Assembly: GCF_000331515.1 (NCBI RefSeq)
Contig: NZ_AMZO01000045.1
Location: 1-64,000 of the forward strand
Direction of reading: 5' to 3'
DNA length: 64,000 nucleotides
From: Photobacterium marinum
GTDB taxonomy: Bacteria; Pseudomonadota; Gammaproteobacteria; Enterobacterales; Vibrionaceae
Part shown: in pieces, positions 9,001 to 15,282 of the stretch
How the letters are laid out: each line of letters begins with the position of its first letter
How positions within the stretch are numbered: position 1 is the first letter of the stretch
The notes under the pieces: model-generated
The model's database searches: none
Seen by the model: the letters and a program-made list of their open reading frames with translations, nothing else
Told to the model about the DNA's origin: nothing
Translations under genes and position numbers: made by a program

Positions 9001-9831
9001 ATGCAGATAAATTTCTCGAAAATGCATGGCTTGGGCAATGACTTCATGGTCGTGGACAGCGTTACGCAGAATGTATTCTTTTCGCCGGACGCCATCAGAC
9101 GACTGGCCGATCGCCATCGTGGGATCGGCTTTGACCAGTTATTGGTGGTGGAGCCACCTTATGATCCGGAAACCGACTTTCATTACCGGATTTTCAATGC
9201 CGACGGCAGTGAAGTGGAGCAGTGCGGCAATGGTGCCCGCTGTTTTGCCCGTTTTGTCTGGATGAAGGGGCTGACCAATAAATACCATATTTCGGTCAGT
9301 ACCAAAGCCGGCAAGATGGTGCTGAAGCTGGAAAACGACAATCAGGTGACGGTCAATATGGGTGTCCCTGTATTTGAACCGGGAAAAATTCCGTTTAAAG
9401 CTAAGCAGAGCGAAAAAACCTATATCTTGCGTGCCGATGACAAGACTTTGTTCTGCGGTGCCGTTAGCATGGGTAATCCTCATTGTGTGACCGTGGTCGA
9501 TGATGTGGACACTGCTGATGTGGAAACGCTGGGGCCGTTGTTAGAATCCCACGAACGTTTTCCCGAGCGGGTAAATGCCGGCTTTATGCAGGTTGTGAAC
9601 CGTAACGAAATCCGGCTGCGGGTCTATGAGCGCGGCGCAGGTGAAACCCAGGCTTGCGGTAGCGGTGCCTGTGCGGCTGTCGCTGTTGGCCGTCGCCAGG
9701 GGCTGCTGGATGACAAAGTAAAAGTCAGCCTGCCGGGAGGCGAACTCAATATTCGCTGGGCCGGGGAAGGCAAGCCTCTTTATATGACCGGCCCGGTAGC
9801 ACATGTCTTTGATGGACAGATAGTATTATGA
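9001..9831 (+). CDS. dapF: Diaminopimelate epimerase
   Basis: DapF (276 residues) converts LL- to meso-diaminopimelate for lysine and peptidoglycan. The two catalytic cysteines of this PLP-independent racemase are Cys75 (QCGNGARC) and Cys219 (ACGSGACA). The N-terminal FSKMHGLGNDFMVVD motif is diagnostic. It overlaps the following DUF484 gene by 4 nt (ATGA), so dapF, DUF484 and xerC are translationally coupled, the standard gammaproteobacterial cluster. Confidence 0.97.
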   Translation: MQINFSKMHGLGNDFMVVDSVTQNVFFSPDAIRRLADRHRGIGFDQLLVVEPPYDPETDFHYRIFNADGSEVEQCGNGARCFARFVWMKGLTNKYHISVSTKAGKMVLKLENDNQVTVNMGVPVFEPGKIPFKAKQSEKTYILRADDKTLFCGAVSMGNPHCVTVVDDVDTADVETLGPLLESHERFPERVNAGFMQVVNRNEIRLRVYERGAGETQACGSGACAAVAVGRRQGLLDDKVKVSLPGGELNIRWAGEGKPLYMTGPVAHVFDGQIVL

Positions 9832-10529
9832 CAGATGTATCCCAACTGGATGAGCTGCCGGTAATGGCAGACACCCCGTTGACCGATCAGGATGTGGCAG
9901 AGTTTCTGCGCAGCCATCCTGATTTTTTTAACCGCCAGCCAGAGCTGCTGGATGAGCTGCAGGTTTCTCACAGCGAACGCGGAGCCGTATCTTTGGTTGA
10001 AATCCAGTTCGACAGGTTGCGCCACCGGGTGCGTGAGCTGGAAGGTGAAATCGGCTCCCTGATTGGGTCGGCAAGGAAAAACAGCGAGCTGTTTGAGATT
10101 TTTGCCCGAGCCCAGCAGAAGTTGTTCCAGACCCACAATATTTACCAGGCATTGTCGATCCTGGACGAGCTCAGCAATCAGCTGGGTCTTGATTACACCC
10201 TTCGCCTGTTTGACAGCCTGGATGATGAGCTTTACCTCGAGCGCAGGGCTTTTGAAAGTTTCCGAGTTGCTCACCTATCCAGCCGTCCGGTGTATCTCGG
10301 ACGTTTGCGCAAGCAAGAGAGCGAGCTGCTGTTCCATGAACCGCCGCATTTAGGCTCTTTTGTCGTCTTGCCGCTGGGGCTGGAGCGTCCAATTGGGGTG
10401 CTTAGCTTTGCTAGCAATGACGGCGGCCACTTTCAGCCTTCAATGGACACTTTGTTTGTTGAACAGCTGGCTCTGATCCTGACCCGTCTGATTCATCACT
10501 GGGAATATACCCGTGAGGTGTTTGATTGA
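9828..10529 (+). CDS. DUF484 family protein (YigA)
   Basis: This 233-residue protein belongs to DUF484, typically encoded between dapF and xerC. The N-terminal part contains DVAEFLRSHPDFFNRQPELLDEL, then a coiled coil (VEIQFDRLRHRVRELEGEI, about residues 55-80), then a GAF-like alpha/beta domain. Function is unknown; GAF-like folds often sense small molecules or mediate protein contacts. It overlaps both neighbours by 4 nt, which suggests balanced expression with dapF and xerC. Confidence 0.92.
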   Translation: MTDVSQLDELPVMADTPLTDQDVAEFLRSHPDFFNRQPELLDELQVSHSERGAVSLVEIQFDRLRHRVRELEGEIGSLIGSARKNSELFEIFARAQQKLFQTHNIYQALSILDELSNQLGLDYTLRLFDSLDDELYLERRAFESFRVAHLSSRPVYLGRLRKQESELLFHEPPHLGSFVVLPLGLERPIGVLSFASNDGGHFQPSMDTLFVEQLALILTRLIHHWEYTREVFD

Positions 10530-11446
10530 GCCAGTTGCCCTCCGGGCTGGAAAAGCCCCTGCTCCGTTTCTACGAATACTTGCGCAGTGAGCGTGAGCTG
10601 AGTCTGCACACCCAGCAGAACTATAAGCGCCAGCTGACGACCATGGCTGAGCAGCTGGTGGAGCTGGGCGTGACTGACTGGCATGCAGTCGATGCCGGTT
10701 GGGTGCGCCAGCTTGCAAGCAAAGGGATGCGTGACGGCCTTAAGGCCAGCAGTTTGTCGATGCGTCTGTCAGCGTTGCGCAGCTTTTTCGATTACCTAGT
10801 TAATAAAGGTTTCCTGAAGGCCAATCCGGCTAAGGGCGTATCGGCACCGCGTAAGGCAAGGCCGTTACCGAAGAACCTCGATGTTGATGAGATGGATCAA
10901 CTGCTCAGTGTTGATGAAGATGATCCCCTGTCTATTCGCGACCGGGCGATGATGGAACTGATGTACGGCGCCGGGTTGCGTCTGTCGGAGCTAGTGAACC
11001 TGAACGTTAAGAATGTCAGCCTGAATAAGGGTGACTTGCGGGTGATCGGTAAGGGTGACAAAGAGCGTATCGTACCGTTTGCCGGTCTGGCCCGGGAGTG
11101 GGTTGGTCATTGGTTGCGTGTGCGTGGCAATTTGGCCGGAAGCGGTGAGCCGGCGCTGTTTGTCTCCAAACAAGGCACGCGGATTTCCAACCGGAATGTT
11201 CAGAAGCGGATGGCCGAATGGGGGCAGAAGCAGGCTGTATCGAGCCACATCAACCCCCACAAACTGCGCCACAGCTTTGCGACCCATATGCTGGAGTCGA
11301 GCGGCGATCTGCGGGCTGTGCAGGAATTGCTTGGTCATGCTAATCTGTCGACAACCCAAATCTATACTCACCTTGATTTCCAGCATTTGGCACAGGTATA
11401 TGATGAGGCTCACCCGAGAGCCAAGCGGGGCAAGCGCCAGGGATAA
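10526..11446 (+). CDS. xerC: Site-specific tyrosine recombinase XerC
   Basis: XerC (306 residues) works with XerD at dif to resolve chromosome dimers during FtsK-coupled segregation. The catalytic set is complete: Arg152 (GAGLRLSEL), Lys176, His245 and Arg248 (HKLRH), His271 (LGHANL) and nucleophile Tyr280 (TTQIYTH). The N-terminal SAM-like core-binding domain covers about residues 1-100. The start is a TTG that overlaps the TGA of DUF484 (TTGA), so translation is probably coupled. In vibrios XerC also supports integration of IMEX phages such as CTX. Confidence 0.96.
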   Translation: MSQLPSGLEKPLLRFYEYLRSERELSLHTQQNYKRQLTTMAEQLVELGVTDWHAVDAGWVRQLASKGMRDGLKASSLSMRLSALRSFFDYLVNKGFLKANPAKGVSAPRKARPLPKNLDVDEMDQLLSVDEDDPLSIRDRAMMELMYGAGLRLSELVNLNVKNVSLNKGDLRVIGKGDKERIVPFAGLAREWVGHWLRVRGNLAGSGEPALFVSKQGTRISNRNVQKRMAEWGQKQAVSSHINPHKLRHSFATHMLESSGDLRAVQELLGHANLSTTQIYTHLDFQHLAQVYDEAHPRAKRGKRQG

Positions 11447-11482
11447 CGCCTAAGCGCGGAACAGAGATAACAGAGGGCTGCC

Positions 11483-12199
11483 ATGCAGTTTTATCGCAAT
11501 CTTCAGCCGTTAAAGGCTCTGACTTTTGATTTAGACGACACCTTGTATGACAACCGGCCGGTGATCCACCGTGCCGAGCAGGCCATGCATGACTGGCTGG
11601 CGGAACATCATCCGTGCAGCCATAAGGTGGAACGGGATGACTGGAAGCGCTTGAAGATGGAATTGGCGGCCGAGGACCCTATGCTGCGCCATGACGTTAC
11701 CCGCTGGCGCTATGAAGTGTTGCGGGTCGGATTGATGCAGCTTGGCTACACTCGGCCGAAGGCCGAGCAGGCTGCTGATGACGGTGTTGCCCGGGTGCTG
11801 GTTGTTCGTAATCAGGTTGATGTGCCGGAAGAAACCCACCGGGTGCTGTCTGCGTTGAAGCAAAAACTCCCCTTGGTCGCGATTACCAACGGTAATGTTG
11901 ATGCCGGTAAAATCGGCTTGGGGCATTATTTTGACCGGGTACTGGTAGCTGGGCGTGACGGCCTGGCAAAGCCGGAGCCTGATATGTTTGAGCTGGCGGC
12001 GAAGGCGTTGGAGCTGCCTGCAAGCAGCATTCTTCATGTCGGCGATCATCTGGTGACCGATGTCGGCGGTGCCAAACAGAACGGTTTTCAGGCCTGCTGG
12101 TATAACGATCAGCAACGAGAGCTGCACCGGGAACCGAAGGCTAAATGGCTGCCTGATGTGGAAATTCACAGTCTGTCACAGTTGCTGGAGCTGGTCTGA
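11483..12199 (+). CDS. yigB: HAD family hydrolase YigB
   Basis: This 238-residue HAD-superfamily phosphatase has motif I FDLDDTLYD (nucleophile Asp16, acid/base Asp18), motif II AITNGN near residue 133, and motif III/IV LAKPEPDMF and LHVGDHLVTDVGGA. Family YigB dephosphorylates 5-amino-6-(5-phospho-D-ribitylamino)uracil in riboflavin synthesis and also hydrolyses FMN in E. coli. It is the last gene of the lysA-dapF-xerC cluster, 36 bp after xerC, and is followed by a strong terminator. Confidence 0.93.
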   Translation: MQFYRNLQPLKALTFDLDDTLYDNRPVIHRAEQAMHDWLAEHHPCSHKVERDDWKRLKMELAAEDPMLRHDVTRWRYEVLRVGLMQLGYTRPKAEQAADDGVARVLVVRNQVDVPEETHRVLSALKQKLPLVAITNGNVDAGKIGLGHYFDRVLVAGRDGLAKPEPDMFELAAKALELPASSILHVGDHLVTDVGGAKQNGFQACWYNDQQRELHREPKAKWLPDVEIHSLSQLLELV

Positions 12200-12220
12200 A
12201 TCAGCCTCGCGCATAGAGTG

Positions 12221-12248
12221 AAAAAGGCGATCATCGATCGCCTTTTTT
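12221..12248 (+). terminator. Bidirectional terminator after yigB
   Basis: The stem GGCGATC/GATCGCC (12226-12232 and 12236-12242) has a 3-nt loop, an A run before and six T after. It separates yigB from the convergent DoxX gene. Confidence 0.9.
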
Positions 12249-12282
12249 GATCCCTTCATGTTATGGATTGGCGGGATTGAGT

Positions 12283-12744
12283 TTATTCCAGCAGGCTTTG
12301 CTTGGGCTCATTGTTGAGCAGCTTGTCGGCGGAGAATAAACCCGCGCCCCAGAAAATATTCACCAACATCATCATTCCCCACAACTGGTGGTCGAAGAAG
12401 CCTTTTTCCCATAACAGCGGGTAAGAGATCACGGCGGTGATATTGAAAGCAAACAGAGCCAGTGTCATTGGCCGGGTGAACAGGCCAAGGGCGAGGAAGG
12501 CCGGCAGGATCAACTCGGCAGCGGTACCGGCATAGGCGGCGATTTGCCACGGGATCAGCGGAACCTGGTATTCATACTCAAACAGGTACAGGGTGCTGTC
12601 CCAGCTGGAGTATTTCACCATACCGGATTTGAAGAACACCCAGGCAACCCAGAGCCGGGTGAATAATAATAGAAAGGGGATCAGCGGGTCGGTAATCCGC
12701 CGGGCAAGATCGTCAACTTGCTTGATGAAATTCAGCATGCTCAT
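12283..12744 (-). CDS. DoxX family membrane protein, last gene of the bufferin-type operon
   Basis: This is a 153-residue protein with four predicted membrane helices (about 22-40, 58-80, 86-108, 118-140) and the DoxX pattern: LWVAWVFFKSGMVKYSSW near the N-terminus and GTAAELILPAFLALGLFTR in the middle. DoxX proteins are poorly defined; some act in redox complexes at the inner membrane. Here it overlaps the upstream DUF2063 gene by 4 nt and is probably part of the same modified-peptide operon, where DoxX genes are frequent companions. A role in electron or metal handling for the peptide is inference. Confidence 0.88.
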   Translation of the reverse strand: MSMLNFIKQVDDLARRITDPLIPFLLLFTRLWVAWVFFKSGMVKYSSWDSTLYLFEYEYQVPLIPWQIAAYAGTAAELILPAFLALGLFTRPMTLALFAFNITAVISYPLLWEKGFFDHQLWGMMMLVNIFWGAGLFSADKLLNNEPKQSLLE

Positions 12745-13514
12745 TCTCCCTTTGGCAAACCATGAATATCGGAAAAAAACTGTTGCTGGATCAGCTCGCC
12801 GAGTATGGTGAGCATGGCCTCGGAGGCTTCGCTCAAAGTCTGTTGTTGCTGGCTGAGCCGGATCAGTGCTGTCGCGTCCGGGGTTGTCGCCCGCACCTCC
12901 ATGTGCTCCGGTCGATGCTGGATAATTACCGATTCTGGCTGGTTGAGGTCAATCGGCTCGATCTGGTCATCGGTGATCATCTGCCAGAGGCTGGCGACCG
13001 GATAGCGTGAATCGAGTACATATGTCGGCTCCGGCACAACCAGCTTGAGTGTTGGCAGATTGGCTTCGGTGATCTGTGTCAGCTTGTGGAACGGAAAAGA
13101 CGGTTCGATGGCCGGTGCACGGGAAGCCAGATCCAGGCTCCATTCCAGACGGGCCAGATCGGCTAAGTAAGGAACCGCCGCACTAAGTTCCGGCTGGCTT
13201 TCGATGGTGTCACACAAGCCTTCGCCATAGTGGCTGACATTCCCTTGTTGCAGCGGGCAGGTCAGTACATGCTGGCGGGCCAGTTGGCTGAAACATTCCT
13301 CACCGACCACTGCCTTCACGCTCGGATAAACCACTTCCAGGATCTCTGACAGGCTGATGATGAAGTTATTACGGTATATCTGGATCAGCTGTTCGGCTTG
13401 AAATTGGCCGTCAGCTATTTCATCTGTTACCGGACTTGGTTGGTAATGCAGGGCGGCAGCAAAGTCCTGCTGGAGCTGGCGCAGCGCAAGATTACGGGAT
13501 TGAGATTTGCCCAT
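12741..13514 (-). CDS. bufC: DUF2063 protein, partner of the MNIO enzyme (BufC/HvfC-like)
   Basis: This 257-residue protein begins with the DUF2063 domain: LRQLQQDFAAAL, then IYRNNFIISLSEILEVVYPSVKAVVGEECF at about residues 45-80, formerly called a putative DNA-binding domain. In MNIO operons such as hvfABC of Haemophilus and bufABC of Caulobacter, this protein binds the precursor leader and forms a complex with the MNIO enzyme. Its start lies 23 nt inside the upstream bufB, so the two are coupled, consistent with complex formation. Annotation as a DNA-binding regulator would be misleading. Confidence 0.88.
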   Translation of the reverse strand: MGKSQSRNLALRQLQQDFAAALHYQPSPVTDEIADGQFQAEQLIQIYRNNFIISLSEILEVVYPSVKAVVGEECFSQLARQHVLTCPLQQGNVSHYGEGLCDTIESQPELSAAVPYLADLARLEWSLDLASRAPAIEPSFPFHKLTQITEANLPTLKLVVPEPTYVLDSRYPVASLWQMITDDQIEPIDLNQPESVIIQHRPEHMEVRATTPDATALIRLSQQQQTLSEASEAMLTILGELIQQQFFSDIHGLPKGE

Positions 13515-14352
13515 CTTTTGCCTCCTGCATCATGATAGTGGTGGCTTTGTCAGCTTCGGCAAGCAGAACAGGCAGCTCCGGTATGTCCAGGTCCCATTCG
13601 ATCAGGGTTGGGATATTACCGTGAACCTGTAGCCATTGGCGGTAGAGCTGCCATACTGGTTCGCTGATCGGCTTGCTGTGGGTATCTATCCAGATTTCGC
13701 CGTCGTCGAACTGTTTTACCGTAAAGCCGGCGAGGTGGATTTCTTTCACCGTCGACGGATCCAGTGTCGCGATGTAATTGTTACAGTCAAAGCCGTGGTT
13801 AAAGGCACTGACATAAATATTGTTAAGGTCGAGCAACAGGCCACAGCCGGTGCGTTGCTGAACTTCGCGAAGGAATTCCCATTCCGGGATCTCCGAGTGG
13901 GCAAAGCTCAGGTAGCTCGACGGGTTTTCAATTAGCATCTGGCGGCCGAGAAAGTCCTGCACTTGGCCAACTTTGTGACAGAAGTGCGCCAGGGCGTCTT
14001 CGGTATAGGGTAGCGGTAGCAAATCATTGAAAAACTGGCCGTCGACCGAACTCCAGCTCAGATGATCGGAAACCGCAAATGGCTCAATGTCATCGACCAG
14101 TTGCTTCAGCTGTACCAGGTGTTCCCGGCTGAGGGGATCGGCGGAACCCAGTGATAGGCCGATACCGTGGCAGCTGATCGGGTAGTGTCCGGCAAGGTGA
14201 CGCAACTGCTGGCGTGCTGTGGACGCGGGGTTGAAATAGTTCTCGCTGTGCACTTCCAGCCAGCCGATATCCGGCTTTTGTTCCACGAATTGGGATATGT
14301 GGGGGGAGCGCAGCCCCACCCCGACCATCCCTTGTTCTACCGGGCCGTTCAC
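13492..14352 (-). CDS. bufB: MNIO-family (DUF692) multinuclear iron peptide-modifying oxidase (BufB/HvfB-like)
   Basis: This 286-residue TIM-barrel enzyme of DUF692/MNIO has the family's metal-ligand motifs in order: VHSENYF (about 34-40), CHGIGLSLG (about 60-68), SDHLSW, LIENPSSYL, LLLDLNNIYVSAFNHG, EIHLAGF, DTHSKP and LIEWDLDIPELP. MNIO enzymes (MbnB, HvfB, BufB, TglH) use two or three irons and oxygen to rewrite Cys or Asn residues of ribosomal peptides. It begins directly after the stop of the second DUF2282 gene and overlaps bufC. The likely substrates are the two adjacent Cys-containing peptides. Confidence 0.92.
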   Translation of the reverse strand: MNGPVEQGMVGVGLRSPHISQFVEQKPDIGWLEVHSENYFNPASTARQQLRHLAGHYPISCHGIGLSLGSADPLSREHLVQLKQLVDDIEPFAVSDHLSWSSVDGQFFNDLLPLPYTEDALAHFCHKVGQVQDFLGRQMLIENPSSYLSFAHSEIPEWEFLREVQQRTGCGLLLDLNNIYVSAFNHGFDCNNYIATLDPSTVKEIHLAGFTVKQFDDGEIWIDTHSKPISEPVWQLYRQWLQVHGNIPTLIEWDLDIPELPVLLAEADKATTIMMQEAKDGQISIP

Positions 14353-14616
14353 TTATTTCGCCTCGGAAGAGCTGCCGGCCAAGCGGTCACACAGGCCTTT
14401 CGGAACCATGATAAAAGCGTCTTTCTGGCCGTCTGTTTTTGAGGTACCTGCACATGAGCTGGTCTTGGTCGCACAGTCATTCTTACCGGCTTTTACCACG
14501 CCGTAGCATTTCTCTTTCGCTTCACCGGCAACGGCCGTCGATGTAGTGGCGACAGTGCCGGCCAGGGCGATCAGGCCTGTTACCGCAGTGGCAAGAGCGA
14601 TATTGGTCTTCTTCAT
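14353..14616 (-). CDS. bufA: DUF2282 bufferin-like precursor peptide, second copy
   Basis: An 87-residue precursor. A Sec signal peptide (MKKTNIALATAVTGLIALAG..., cleavage after STAVA or nearby) precedes a mature part with four cysteines in EKCYGVVKAGKNDCAT, SSCAGTSK and KGLCDRL. This spacing is typical of DUF2282, the copper-binding bufferin 1/HvfA-like precursors. It is nearly identical to the peptide encoded just upstream, so the pair arose by tandem duplication. The gene ends one base before bufB. The modification of its cysteines is inferred from family knowledge, not visible in the sequence. Confidence 0.9.
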   Translation of the reverse strand: MKKTNIALATAVTGLIALAGTVATTSTAVAGEAKEKCYGVVKAGKNDCATKTSSCAGTSKTDGQKDAFIMVPKGLCDRLAGSSSEAK

Positions 14617-14659
14617 AATGATTCCTTCAGTTGAGCAAATGATGGAGGATTAAGGGCGG

Positions 14660-14926
14660 TTAGGATGACGTTTTTGAGCTGCCAGCCAGGCGGTCACACA
14701 GGCCTTTAGGAACCATGATGAAGGCATCCTTCTGACCGTCGGTTTTCGAAGTACCGGCACATGAGCTGGTCTTGGTCGCACAGTCATTCTTACCGGCTTT
14801 TGCTACGCCATAGCATTTCTCTTTTGCTTCTGCTGCCACGGCCGTCGATGTTGTCGCTGCGGTACCTGCCAGAGCAAGCAGGCCGGTTACTGCGGTAGCC
14901 AGGGCGATATTGGTTGTCTTCTTCAT
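14660..14926 (-). CDS. bufA: DUF2282 bufferin-like precursor peptide, first copy
   Basis: An 88-residue precursor and first gene of the operon. The frame is open upstream, but an AAAGAGGA ribosome site sits at proper distance from the ATG giving MKKTTNIALATAVTG, which also aligns with the second copy; another ATG two codons earlier is too close to that site. The signal peptide ends near AVAA, and the mature part has the same four cysteines (KCYGVAKAGKNDCAT, SSCAGTSK, GLCDRL). It differs from copy two mainly in a few Ala/Val/Gly changes and in its C-terminal tail (SSKTSS versus SSSEAK). Confidence 0.9.
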   Translation of the reverse strand: MKKTTNIALATAVTGLLALAGTAATTSTAVAAEAKEKCYGVAKAGKNDCATKTSSCAGTSKTDGQKDAFIMVPKGLCDRLAGSSKTSS

Positions 14927-15239
14927 ACTCATTCCTCTTTGATTTGCTGACGGTTGCGCTGTTCGCAACGCTTCCTTTTATGACTCTCAGTGTGTTTGTG
15001 ATTATCAGTGGCACCTGTCGGTGCTCTCGGAACATAAGAAAGGGCGAGGGGAGGTTTTATTTCACTCTTTTTTAACTTTTTCTCGCAATCGTTAACATTC
15101 CGCCTTTCCAAGCATAGATCAAATAAATCAGGGCAAGAGTTTGAATATGATGAATTTATAAACAGCAAGGCAGCAGTATGTCGGCGGTGACCGATTCCGC
15201 AGGCATTCGGTGAAGTTCTCGAAGCATTCTCAATTTTAG
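14927..15239 (-). promoter_or_regulatory. Long leader/promoter region of the bufferin-type operon
   Basis: About 310 bp separate the first bufA from the uvrD promoter. On the minus strand there are two short hairpins near the gene: GTTGCG/CGCAAC (14953-14958 and 14964-14969) and GCACC/GGTGC (15011-15015 and 15020-15024). No coding sequence is convincing here. No certain promoter could be named; sigma factor and metal response are open. Confidence 0.4.
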
Positions 15240-15255
15240 CTGGTATAATCATCAG
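15240..15255. promoter_or_regulatory. LexA (SOS) box upstream of uvrD
   Basis: CTGGTATAATCATCAG fits the LexA operator CTG-N10-CAG, and the spacer contains a TATAAT sequence (15244-15249), so LexA would cover the -10 element. A degenerate second box (TTG-N10-CAG) is at 15258-15273. E. coli uvrD is also an SOS gene. Confidence 0.75.
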
Positions 15256-15282
15256 CATTGTATAAATAACCAGTAGATAACG

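Noticed and set aside
12741..13514. DUF2063 protein as a DNA-binding regulator of the operon
   Set aside because: The old domain name suggests DNA binding, but the coupling with an MNIO gene fits a peptide-binding partner better.
14929..15258. Minus-strand 109-codon ORF upstream of the precursor peptides
   Set aside because: It overlaps the bufA ribosome site and leader, has no recognisable domain and a composition unlike its neighbours; treated as leader DNA.
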